From: Candidatus Bathyarchaeota archaeon
Lineage (GTDB): Archaea > Thermoproteota > Bathyarchaeia > TCS64
Direction of reading: 5' to 3'
DNA length: 5,736 nt
Assembly: GCA_018396515.1 (NCBI GenBank)
Contig: JAGTQJ010000074.1
Span: 1,967-7,702 of the forward strand
The notes below the pieces were generated by a model, which was not told where the DNA came from, did not search any database, and saw only the letters and a list, made by a program, of their open reading frames with translations. Shown piece by piece: positions 1-4,811 of this stretch. The stretch's first letter is position 1; every line of letters begins with the position of its first letter. Position numbers and translations under genes: made by a program.

Positions 1-1
1 G

Positions 2-10
2 CCAAAAAGG
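2..10 (-). terminator. Possible oligo-T terminator downstream of the MFS gene
   Basis: Read on the minus strand this is CCTTTTTGG, with five Ts beginning about 24 bases after the transporter stop codon at 32-34. Archaeal transcription often ends at oligo-T tracts without a hairpin. The same nine bases occur downstream of the maturation protease gene (2727-2735), in the same orientation relative to the gene end. A five-T tract is weak evidence alone. Confidence 0.35.
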
Positions 11-31
11 GGATGTCCAAGTTTTTCAGCG

Positions 32-1293
32 CTATTCAGATACCCTCACCTTCTCCTTGACAAACATCAGAGTCAAAAATGCGGGGGGGATCGCCAGAAT
101 CGGCTGGAGGGCGAAGGGGAGCTTGTGGGAGACCCTGTCATAGAGGGATCCCCCTATGAGCATGCCGAGGGATGAGGAGATGAGGTTGAAGAAGTTGCCG
201 AAGCCTAAAACCTTCCCCCGCTCCTCGGTTGGAACGAGGTCTGCGATTAGGGCTGAGATGGCGGACCTCCCCAGAACTATCACGAGGCCCCAGAGGGGGA
301 GAGCCAGAAATAGTCTTGTAAGGTCTCCATATAAGACTAGGAGGACTGCCGGAGCCACGGCAAGGTATGATAGGAGGAGAGGCCTCTTCTTACCCACCCT
401 GTCTATGAGTTTACCACCTGGTATCGCCAGAACAATCATCACTATGAAGAGGAAGGTTGCCAGTAAAGCCCATTCGCCTGGACTTATTCCAAGGTCATGG
501 ACTATGTAAAGCAGTAGAACAGGTTCGATCATTGAGAAGGAGAACATGTTCATCACATTCACCATAAATATTGCAAATGCGGATCTTGGAACTCTCCCCC
601 AGACCCTTATGCTCTCAACCACAGAGTTCGGGATGGTTCTCAAGAGTTCCGCCCAACTCATCTTAACAGGGTCTCTCAGGGTCTCCTCCAGCCTCATCCT
701 GAAAACAGCAGCTGAGGCGAATAACAGGAAGGCCAGGGTGTATCCGAGCCTTAGGCTTGGCACTAGGCCGAACCTTGCGTATAGGAGGCCGGCGAACAGG
801 GGAGCTGGGGTGGTGGAGACAGCCTCGATAAGGAATATTATGCCGAAGCCTGTTCCCCTCCTCCCCTCTGGGATGGAGTCCATGACCATGGCGTTGAGGG
901 CGGGGATGTATATCCTGCATAGACTTCCGATGACTCCCCCGATGAGGATGAAGTGCCAGCTTGGGGCCAATGCGTAGAAGAGCCAAGCGAAGGCCGCTGT
1001 GAAGGTCATCGTCACTATGAGCCTTCTTCTTCCTATCCTGTCTGCAAGGTATCCTCCAGGAAACTGGACCAGGGCTTGGGAGGCGGTGGAGGCTGCTCCT
1101 ATTAGGCCTAGAGTGGAGGCTGTTCCTCCGAGAGCCTGAACATATAGAGGATAATAGGTTCCAGGGAGTTCCCTCGCGAAATCGAGGATTATCCAGCTGA
1201 CGACCAGGATAAGGAAGTTTCCCCTAACGAAGGAGAAGTCCGATGAGAGGCGAGTTAAAAACCCCTCCCCTCTTTTTTCACGCCCATGAACAT
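32..1293 (-). CDS. Major facilitator superfamily transporter, apparent -1 frameshift near the N-terminus
   Basis: Probable 12-helix inner-membrane transporter of the major facilitator superfamily; substrate unknown, drug or metabolite efflux is plausible. The long hydrophobic frame ends at a TAG (32-34) and runs upstream without a stop to 1309. Two copies of the MFS motif A loop are visible: GGYLADRIGRRR at about residues 80-91 and GGKLIDRVGKKR at about 293-304. RG-containing half-loops also occur (DSIPEGRRG at about 139, DLVPTEERG at about 352). In this frame the first usable start is an internal GTG at 1015, which would delete the first motif A and two helices, so it is not the true start. 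ATG codons at 1293 and 1287 lie in the neighbouring frame, just downstream of a TATA box, and that frame meets TAA at 1255-1257. Joining the frames near 1258-1264 gives about 420 residues, the usual MFS length. A sequencing error, a recent mutation or programmed frameshifting would all fit. Family call strong; intactness uncertain. Confidence 0.82.
1258..1264 (-). other. Slippery heptamer G-GGT-TTT at the transporter frame junction
   Basis: In the frame of the ATGs at 1293 and 1287 the minus strand reads AGG GGT TTT TAA. The heptamer G GGT TTT fits the X XXY YYZ pattern for -1 slippage and is followed directly by the stop codon. A -1 slip gives GGG TTT TTA ACT, which enters the long transporter frame. 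A one-base loss in this run, or in the nearby A6, G4 or T5 runs (1257-1278), would look identical. Confidence 0.4.
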
Positions 1294-1323
1294 CTTTGGA
1301 AGACAGGGTTCATCTCCCCACCC

Positions 1324-1332
1324 TTTTTAAAA
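1324..1332 (-). promoter_or_regulatory. TATA box of the transporter gene
   Basis: On the minus strand this reads TTTTAAAAA, the most TATA-like element in the spacer between the regulator and the transporter. Its centre (about 1328) predicts transcription starting near 1302, about 9 to 15 bases before the ATG codons at 1293 and 1287. This spacing supports those ATGs as the native starts and suggests the transporter has its own promoter instead of relying on read-through from the regulator gene. Confidence 0.5.
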
Positions 1333-1344
1333 GCTGGCCTCATC

Positions 1345-1354
1345 AAGAGCTCTT
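1345..1354. promoter_or_regulatory. 10-bp palindrome upstream of the transporter TATA box
   Basis: AAGAGCTCTT is a perfect palindrome that begins 12 bases upstream of the transporter TATA box. Its position fits a regulator-binding site, perhaps for the winged-helix protein encoded next door, but a 10-bp palindrome can occur by chance and it does not resemble the palindrome at that regulator's own promoter. Confidence 0.22.
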
Positions 1355-1427
1355 CATCCAATCTCAGAGACTTGGTTCGGCCTGGGATGATTTAAGGCAG
1401 AGTTCCAGCGCCTGGGGTCTAGCCATC

Positions 1428-2003
1428 TCATTCTCCCCCCTCGTTTATCTGATTGGCTAGCTGGCTCGCCATCCTGTACGCTATCCTCCCAGGTATGGTT
1501 ATCAGGTATCGCCCCCTCTCCTTCTCCTGTACCACAAGGCCGGCCGCCTTTAGGACATCGAGGTGGCTTGAGATGGTTCCAGCGCTCATCCCGGGGAATA
1601 GTTCAAGGAGTTCCCCGAGATATCGCCCTCCACTTGTAAGCTCCTCTAGTATTCTGATCCTATGCTCATTTCCCAGGGCGCTCATAACCTCAGCCGCCCT
1701 CTTGGGATCGGCTCTGGAGGGCCTCTCAACTCTATCCTTCTTTGCTACAAATATCCCCTTAGGCCCTATGAATATTGACCTGTCAAGCTCGCCCTTGATG
1801 CCGGCCATCACATTCTCCAAGATGCTGGAGACATACTCGCCTATCGCCTCCCCAAGGTCGACCCTCAGGTGGCTCCTCCCAGCCTCCTCAGGGGGCCTCA
1901 CCCCTCCATCTCTGAGCCTTGAGGCCACCTCCCTAAGCTCCCTCTTGAGCTCCTCTATCTCCTCCCTGAGCCTCCTGAGCTCCTCCCCCTCTTCGCCATT
2001 CAT
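1428..2003 (-). CDS. ArsR-like winged-helix transcriptional regulator with N-terminal coiled coil
   Basis: Predicted cytoplasmic DNA-binding protein of 191 residues. Residues 5-32 are almost all Glu, Arg, Leu and Lys in a heptad-like pattern and probably form a coiled coil for dimerisation. A middle segment (about 46-90) of unknown role contains IFIGPKGIFVAKK. Residues 103-170 match the ArsR-type winged helix: MSALGNEHRIRILEEL, then a recognition helix around MSAGTISSHLDVLKAAG, then the wing YLITIPGR. There are no cysteines, so a classical cysteine metal site is absent and the ligand is unknown. The frame stays open upstream to 2207, but that extension crosses the AT-rich promoter and the antisense of tRNA-His, so I start at the ATG at 2003, which lies a few bases after the predicted transcription start. 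It lies upstream of the transporter on the same strand and may control it and itself. Confidence 0.85.
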   Translation of the reverse strand: MNGEEGEELRRLREEIEELKRELREVASRLRDGGVRPPEEAGRSHLRVDLGEAIGEYVSSILENVMAGIKGELDRSIFIGPKGIFVAKKDRVERPSRADPKRAAEVMSALGNEHRIRILEELTSGGRYLGELLELFPGMSAGTISSHLDVLKAAGLVVQEKERGRYLITIPGRIAYRMASQLANQINEGGE

Positions 2004-2007
2004 AGAA

Positions 2008-2030
2008 TCAAATTTGAAAAAAATCAAATT
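2008..2030. promoter_or_regulatory. Candidate operator: palindrome and repeated half-site at the regulator promoter
   Basis: TCAAATTTGA (2008-2017) is a perfect 10-bp palindrome. After six As, TCAAATT recurs at 2024-2030, so 2011-2030 is also a perfect inverted repeat: AATTTGA, six bases, TCAAATT. The two TCAAATT copies start 16 bp apart. The block lies between the TATA box and the start codon of the regulator gene and covers the predicted transcription start. Binding there would block initiation, as expected for autoregulation. AT-rich DNA raises the chance of accidental palindromes. Confidence 0.42.
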
Positions 2031-2038
2031 AATATTTA
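2031..2038 (-). promoter_or_regulatory. TATA box of the regulator gene
   Basis: The minus strand reads TAAATATT, preceded by an A-rich stretch (CGAAAAAAA) resembling an archaeal BRE. Its centre near 2035 predicts a start of transcription near 2009, about 6 bases before the ATG at 2003, so the mRNA is probably leaderless or nearly so. I see no Shine-Dalgarno sequence, consistent with that. Confidence 0.5.
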
Positions 2039-2085
2039 TTTTTTTCGACCTTAATTCGACTCCCAACACAGCCCCCAAGTAAAGA

Positions 2086-2093
2086 CTTTTAAT
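2086..2093 (+). promoter_or_regulatory. TATA box of tRNA-His
   Basis: CTTTTAAT is centred about 30 bases upstream of the mature 5' end at 2120, the spacing expected for an archaeal tRNA promoter. It is preceded by a purine-rich AAGTAAAGA that could act as the BRE. It is divergent from the regulator promoter, about 50 bp away. Confidence 0.5.
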
Positions 2094-2119
2094 CACCACA
2101 TTCTCAAAATATGCCGGGC

Positions 2120-2191
2120 GGCCGCTGTGGTGTAACGGTAGCATACAGGCCTGTGGAGCCTTCGGCCCGGGTTCGACTCCCGGCAGCGGCC
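2120..2191 (+). tRNA. tRNA-His (anticodon GTG)
   Basis: Decodes histidine codons. A full cloverleaf folds: acceptor GCCGCTG (2121-2127) with CAGCGGC (2184-2190), D arm GTGT/GCAT with a short loop containing GG, anticodon loop CTGTGGA (2151-2157) with GTG at 2153-2155, T arm CCGGG-TTCGACT-CCCGG. Two histidine identity marks are present: an extra G at position -1 (2120) facing discriminator C73 (2191). CCA is not encoded. The outermost anticodon-stem pair is a C-T mismatch (2146 against 2162), unusual but compatible with function. No intron is seen. No oligo-T tract follows closely on the plus strand. Confidence 0.95.
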
Positions 2192-2458
2192 CTCCCAGAA
2201 CCACCACAAAAACCTCTGAACCCCAGCTCGTCTAACGCATACCAGGCTTGGCCAGCAGGTACATCAGGATATGAGCGTCTTCCCGCATTGATTCTGAATA
2301 TGAGTCATCGAAGAGCTGAAGAAGGGATTAACTGGAAAACCCGACTGCATAAAGGGGTTTATTCTGGGAACAAGACAGTGAAAGGGGGGTTCAGAGACGC
2401 CTCCAGCGAGGGCTCCAAAGACAAATTTAAAATCTCCCTTCAACAATCCAATCCATGA
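2192..2458. other. Gene-free spacer between the two tRNAs
   Basis: This stretch holds no convincing gene. Frames that cross it run into one or other tRNA and have no recognisable domain. The only structures I see are a weak inverted repeat around 2349-2362 (ATAAA, GGGG, TTTAT) and the tRNA-Leu TATA box near its right end. It may be decayed sequence. Confidence 0.5.
2425..2432 (+). promoter_or_regulatory. TATA box of tRNA-Leu
   Basis: ATTTAAAA is centred about 30 bases upstream of the tRNA-Leu 5' end at 2459, matching the spacing of the tRNA-His promoter. A purine-rich CCAAAGAC just before it could be the BRE. It indicates the two tRNAs are transcribed separately. Confidence 0.55.
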
Positions 2459-2543
2459 GCGGAGGTTGCCAAGCCAGGTCAAAGGCGCAGCCCTGAGGCG
2501 GCTGTCCCGAAGGGGTTCGTGGGTTCGAATCCCACCCTCCGCA
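2459..2543 (+). tRNA. tRNA-Leu (anticodon GAG)
   Basis: Decodes CUC and CUU leucine codons. The fold is complete: acceptor GCGGAGG (2459-2465) with CCTCCGC (2536-2542), D stem GCC/GGC, anticodon stem CAGCC/GGCTG around loop CTGAGGC with GAG at 2495-2497, a long variable arm (TCCCGAAGGGGTTC) that marks a type II tRNA, T arm GTGGG-TTCGAAT-CCCAC, and discriminator A73 at 2543. Leucine rather than serine is set by the anticodon and A73. No intron and no encoded CCA. Confidence 0.96.
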
Positions 2544-2561
2544 CCTTAGATACCTTGGATA
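2544..2561. repeat. Two-copy 9-bp tandem repeat abutting tRNA-Leu
   Basis: CCTTAGATA (2544-2552) is followed directly by CCTTGGATA (2553-2561), differing at one base, then CTTAGG. It starts at the first base after the tRNA. Whether this is chance, slippage or a scar of an event at the tRNA 3' end cannot be told from one copy. Confidence 0.4.
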
Positions 2562-2574
2562 CTTAGGCTCATCA

Positions 2575-2597
2575 CCGACCGCATACTGTTCGGCCGG
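2575..2597 (-). repeat. GC-rich hairpin, better paired on the minus strand
   Basis: CCGACCG (2575-2581) faces CGGCCGG (2591-2597) across a 9-base loop. Transcribed from the minus strand, all seven positions pair, one as G-U; from the plus strand the same position is an A-C mismatch. It stands out in an AT-rich spacer. No T-run follows it on the minus strand, so it is not an evident terminator. Confidence 0.4.
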
Positions 2598-2624
2598 CGG
2601 AATTGAGTCCTCAGCAAAATGACA

Positions 2625-2638
2625 ATTTCATGTGAAAT
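2625..2638. repeat. Inverted repeat ATTTCA-TG-TGAAAT
   Basis: A perfect 6-bp inverted repeat with a 2-base centre in the gene-free stretch between tRNA-Leu and the protease gene. It could be a protein-binding site or part of a folded transcript. It has no gene start nearby that would assign it a role. Confidence 0.3.
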
Positions 2639-2706
2639 AACAAAAGAGTAACGAACTATTGATCCATCTAAATGCTACATGAGTTTGGAGTTTATTAGCG
2701 GCTCTG

Positions 2707-2720
2707 GAAAACTTGTTTTC
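2707..2720. repeat. Inverted repeat GAAAAC-TT-GTTTTC
   Basis: A perfect 6-bp inverted repeat with a 2-base centre, about 45 bases downstream of the protease stop codon and just past the T-tract at 2727-2735 in the direction of minus-strand transcription. It may help end the hydrogenase transcript or be a binding site. Confidence 0.3.
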
Positions 2721-2726
2721 TTCCCT

Positions 2727-2735
2727 CCAAAAAGG
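2727..2735 (-). terminator. Possible oligo-T terminator downstream of the protease gene
   Basis: The minus strand reads CCTTTTTGG, beginning about 29 bases after the protease stop codon (2764-2766). It is identical to the nine bases downstream of the transporter gene at 2-10. It would end the hydrogenase transcript before it runs antisense into tRNA-Leu. Confidence 0.4.
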
Positions 2736-2744
2736 TATGCTAAA

Positions 2745-2752
2745 TTTTTATA
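2745..2752 (-). promoter_or_regulatory. TATA-like element just downstream of the protease gene
   Basis: The minus strand reads TATAAAAA, a good TATA sequence, starting 11 bases after the protease stop. It would start transcription near 2723, leftward into the repeat-bearing spacer where no open frame of note exists. It may instead be fortuitous in AT-rich DNA. Confidence 0.25.
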
Positions 2753-2763
2753 CACTTTATAGC

Positions 2764-3246
2764 TCAATTGATTTTTGAAATCTCATCTAAAACCTCTTTC
2801 ACCACTTTAGGTATAATTCTTTTAATTGTAGGACTTAACTTATCGCTAAATTCTTTAGGTTCTATTATTCCAATAAGAATTAAAATAACTTTTTCGGGAG
2901 TTTCTTCTGGAGATAGACTTCTAATAATTTCGATCGCCGATGAGAGGCTGAGGTTGTGAAGCATGTATGAATACTCATATCGCTTATCTAACCCTTTAAG
3001 ATCAAACTTAAAGATCCTTCCCACTAACCTTTCCTCGTTTACAACTGCAGTGTCAATCAATATGACTTCATCGTAATCCACCATCTTTTCGGCTATGGTT
3101 AGCCAATCTGAGCTGGATTCCTCGATAACAACCTCTATCTTCAATTTTTTTCTAGAGATCTTCTTTCTAAGCTCCCTCGCGACATAAAGGCCTGAGCCAT
3201 CATCTCCAAGGGTTGGATTCCCCACACCTAAAACTAGGATCTTCAA
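2764..3246 (-). CDS. [NiFe] hydrogenase maturation protease, peptidase family M52
   Basis: Endopeptidase that removes the C-terminal tail of the hydrogenase large subunit once the NiFe(CN)2CO site is loaded; cytoplasmic. It has 160 residues, the usual size. The N-terminus MKILVLGVGNPTLGDDGSG is the family signature. The three nickel-sensing ligands are placed as in E. coli HycI and HybD: Asp16, Asp65 (in LIDTA) and His97 (in MLHNLSL). The start is a TTG at 3244-3246; I choose it because the family protein begins exactly there and no in-frame ATG or GTG precedes it closely. It lies 74 bases downstream of the large subunit gene, whose uncleaved tail is its likely substrate. The gene is much richer in A and T than its neighbours (15 G/C in 2821-2880, against 38 of 60 in 4561-4620 of the large subunit gene), suggesting a separate origin or weaker codon selection. 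Which of several possible hydrogenases it serves is inferred from position. Confidence 0.88.
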   Translation of the reverse strand: MKILVLGVGNPTLGDDGSGLYVARELRKKISRKKLKIEVVIEESSSDWLTIAEKMVDYDEVILIDTAVVNEERLVGRIFKFDLKGLDKRYEYSYMLHNLSLSSAIEIIRSLSPEETPEKVILILIGIIEPKEFSDKLSPTIKRIIPKVVKEVLDEISKIN

Positions 3247-3274
3247 GCCCTTCCCACACTTTTAGGCATGTTGC

Positions 3275-3282
3275 AATATACT
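3275..3282 (-). promoter_or_regulatory. Possible internal promoter for the protease gene
   Basis: The minus strand reads AGTATATT, centred about 26 bases before 3252, which would place transcription start only about 6 bases before the TTG start at 3246. A second candidate, TACTATAA, lies near 3295-3302. The 74-base gap after the large subunit stop leaves room for a separate promoter, but read-through from the hydrogenase operon is equally possible. Confidence 0.28.
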
Positions 3283-3320
3283 GAGTTTGAGTGTTATAGT
3301 AAAATTTTGGCTCTGATAAC

Positions 3321-4811
3321 CTATGGTCTTATAAGTGTTTTATAGATTTCTCCATCTGCCTTGCGGATGTTCAATTTTAGAGGCATTTGACCTATTAATG
3401 TGTGAGTTGCGCACCCGATACATGGATCGTATGCCCTTATAGCCATCTCGACCATGTTTAGGATTCCGTCGCTAACTTTCCACTCTCTTATGAGTTTGCT
3501 TGCGGCCTTCTTAACGGATAGGCTCATGGCCGCATTGTTTTGGACAGTTGCGACGATGAGGTTTACCCTTTGAACTATGCCCTTATCATCTGTCTTATAA
3601 TGGTGATATAATGTGCCCCTTGGAGCCTCTACTACACCTACCCCCTCTCCTACAGGCCTCGCTACATCCGCTCTAATCTCCTGACCCGTTATCTCGGGGT
3701 CTTCCAGGAGCTCTAGGCCCCTCTCAGCTGCGTATAATGTCTCTATCAATCTCCCCCAGTGGAATGCTAGGGTTGCGTGGACCGGTCTCTCTCCGAAAAA
3801 CTCGTACATTTTCTCGTAGGCCTCTTGGGCCAGAGGGGTTGCCATCCCTTCAGAGACATTTAACCTCGCGAGGCTGTTCACCCTGTAAATCCCACTCCCC
3901 TCTCCATCGATGATGCCTCTCCATCCAATATTCTTCAGGAATGGGAACTTGAGGTAGCTCCACGGCTCTACATGTTCTCCTATGAAGTCTAGGTATTCTT
4001 TAGGCTTGAACCTTGCGGCCTCCCTCCCCCTGGGATCTACGGCTCTAATCTCTCCTTCATAGAAGTTCACCTTTCTGTTTCTATCAACCATCCCCATATA
4101 GTATGTTTCAAGGTAGTACGCGTCGCTTCTAAGAAGATCGCCATAGTCCCCCCTCCTCAATATCGCGTCCTCCCATAGGCTCAGGCCCATCCTCGCAAAA
4201 TCAAGCATGGACTTGAACATCTCTTCGATGGTGTCCTTCTCCTCCCTCCTCAACGGCTTTGAGACTCCCCCAGGAAGGCCGAAGACGGGATGGGTGGCCT
4301 TACCGCCCATCAACTCCTGAACCCTTTGGGCATATTTCCTATTCGCGATGATCTGCCTCCCGAACTCCATTCCGAGCTTCTTAAAAACGCCAAAAATGTT
4401 TCTTTCCGTGGGGTCTTCCGTAGGTCCAACTAGGAGATCAGGCCCTGCCAGTAAATAAAAGTGGGCTATATGTGAATGGATGATGTGAGCACAGTAGAAG
4501 AGCTCCCTAAGCTTCTTCGCCGTCTCAGTCGGCTCAACGCCAAAAACAGCATCTACAGCCTTAGCCGAGGCGATGTGATGGGCGCCTGGGCATACGCCGC
4601 AGATCCTGGGCATGATCCCTGGGAGCTCCTCAACGGGCCTCCCCTGGCAAAATCTCTCAAAGCCCCTCAACTCTACAACTTGAAGGTAGGTGTCCTGCAC
4701 GTTTCCATTATCGTCAAGTATTATCTCGACCTTTGCATGGCCTTCAAGCCTCGTGACGGGTGAGATCGTTACAACCTTCCCCCTTTCTCCAGGGTTTCCT
4801 GGGTGGATCAC
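3321..4811 (-). CDS. mvhA: [NiFe] hydrogenase large (catalytic) subunit, group 3c-like
   Basis: Carries the NiFe active site that splits or forms H2. It is 496 residues long. The L1 motif is RICGVCPGAH (Cys71, Cys74) and the L2 motif DPCIGCATH (Cys464, Cys467), giving the four cysteines that hold Ni and Fe; Glu23 lies in the conserved RLEGH. A tail of 26 residues (471-496) follows His470 and should be removed by the M52 protease encoded downstream. RGFERFCQGRPVEE and the partner subunit's sequence point to the F420-non-reducing, heterodisulfide reductase-linked type (MvhA); a related group 3 enzyme cannot be excluded. There is no signal peptide or membrane segment, so it is cytoplasmic. The GTG start at 4811 overlaps the small subunit stop by four bases (GTGA), and GGAGGG at 4822-4827 lies 10 bases upstream, so translation is coupled. 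Confidence 0.92.
   Translation of the reverse strand: MIHPGNPGERGKVVTISPVTRLEGHAKVEIILDDNGNVQDTYLQVVELRGFERFCQGRPVEELPGIMPRICGVCPGAHHIASAKAVDAVFGVEPTETAKKLRELFYCAHIIHSHIAHFYLLAGPDLLVGPTEDPTERNIFGVFKKLGMEFGRQIIANRKYAQRVQELMGGKATHPVFGLPGGVSKPLRREEKDTIEEMFKSMLDFARMGLSLWEDAILRRGDYGDLLRSDAYYLETYYMGMVDRNRKVNFYEGEIRAVDPRGREAARFKPKEYLDFIGEHVEPWSYLKFPFLKNIGWRGIIDGEGSGIYRVNSLARLNVSEGMATPLAQEAYEKMYEFFGERPVHATLAFHWGRLIETLYAAERGLELLEDPEITGQEIRADVARPVGEGVGVVEAPRGTLYHHYKTDDKGIVQRVNLIVATVQNNAAMSLSVKKAASKLIREWKVSDGILNMVEMAIRAYDPCIGCATHTLIGQMPLKLNIRKADGEIYKTLIRP

Noticed and set aside
1016..1306. CTG codons (1304, 1205, 1070) as the transporter start
   Set aside because: CTG starts are rare, and ATG codons correctly spaced from a TATA box exist one frame away; a frame junction explains the data better.
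1341..1347. TTGATGA on the minus strand as the C box of a C/D guide RNA
   Set aside because: The first base does not match the RUGAUGA consensus and no CUGA D box follows within guide-RNA distance.
1453..2082. Long plus-strand frame opposite the regulator
   Set aside because: It is the shadow of the regulator gene; its serine- and leucine-rich product is what antisense of a Glu/Arg-rich coiled coil gives.
2004..2207. N-terminal extension of the regulator frame up to 2207
   Set aside because: It crosses the AT-rich promoter region and runs antisense through tRNA-His; the residues show no domain, and the ATG at 2003 fits the predicted promoter.
2111..2458. Open frame of 115 codons on the plus strand
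   Set aside because: It starts at the edge of tRNA-His and runs through it, ends at tRNA-Leu, and shows no recognisable domain or start signal.
2264..2482. Open frame of 72 codons on the minus strand
   Set aside because: It begins antisense inside tRNA-Leu and has no domain, ribosome-binding site or promoter.
2569..2575. GTGATGA on the minus strand as the C box of a C/D guide RNA
   Set aside because: It matches the consensus, but no D box occurs before the sequence runs into the antisense of tRNA-Leu.
4476..4763. Plus-strand frame of 95 codons inside the large subunit gene
   Set aside because: It is antisense to a clearly conserved region with the L1 motif and has no independent support.
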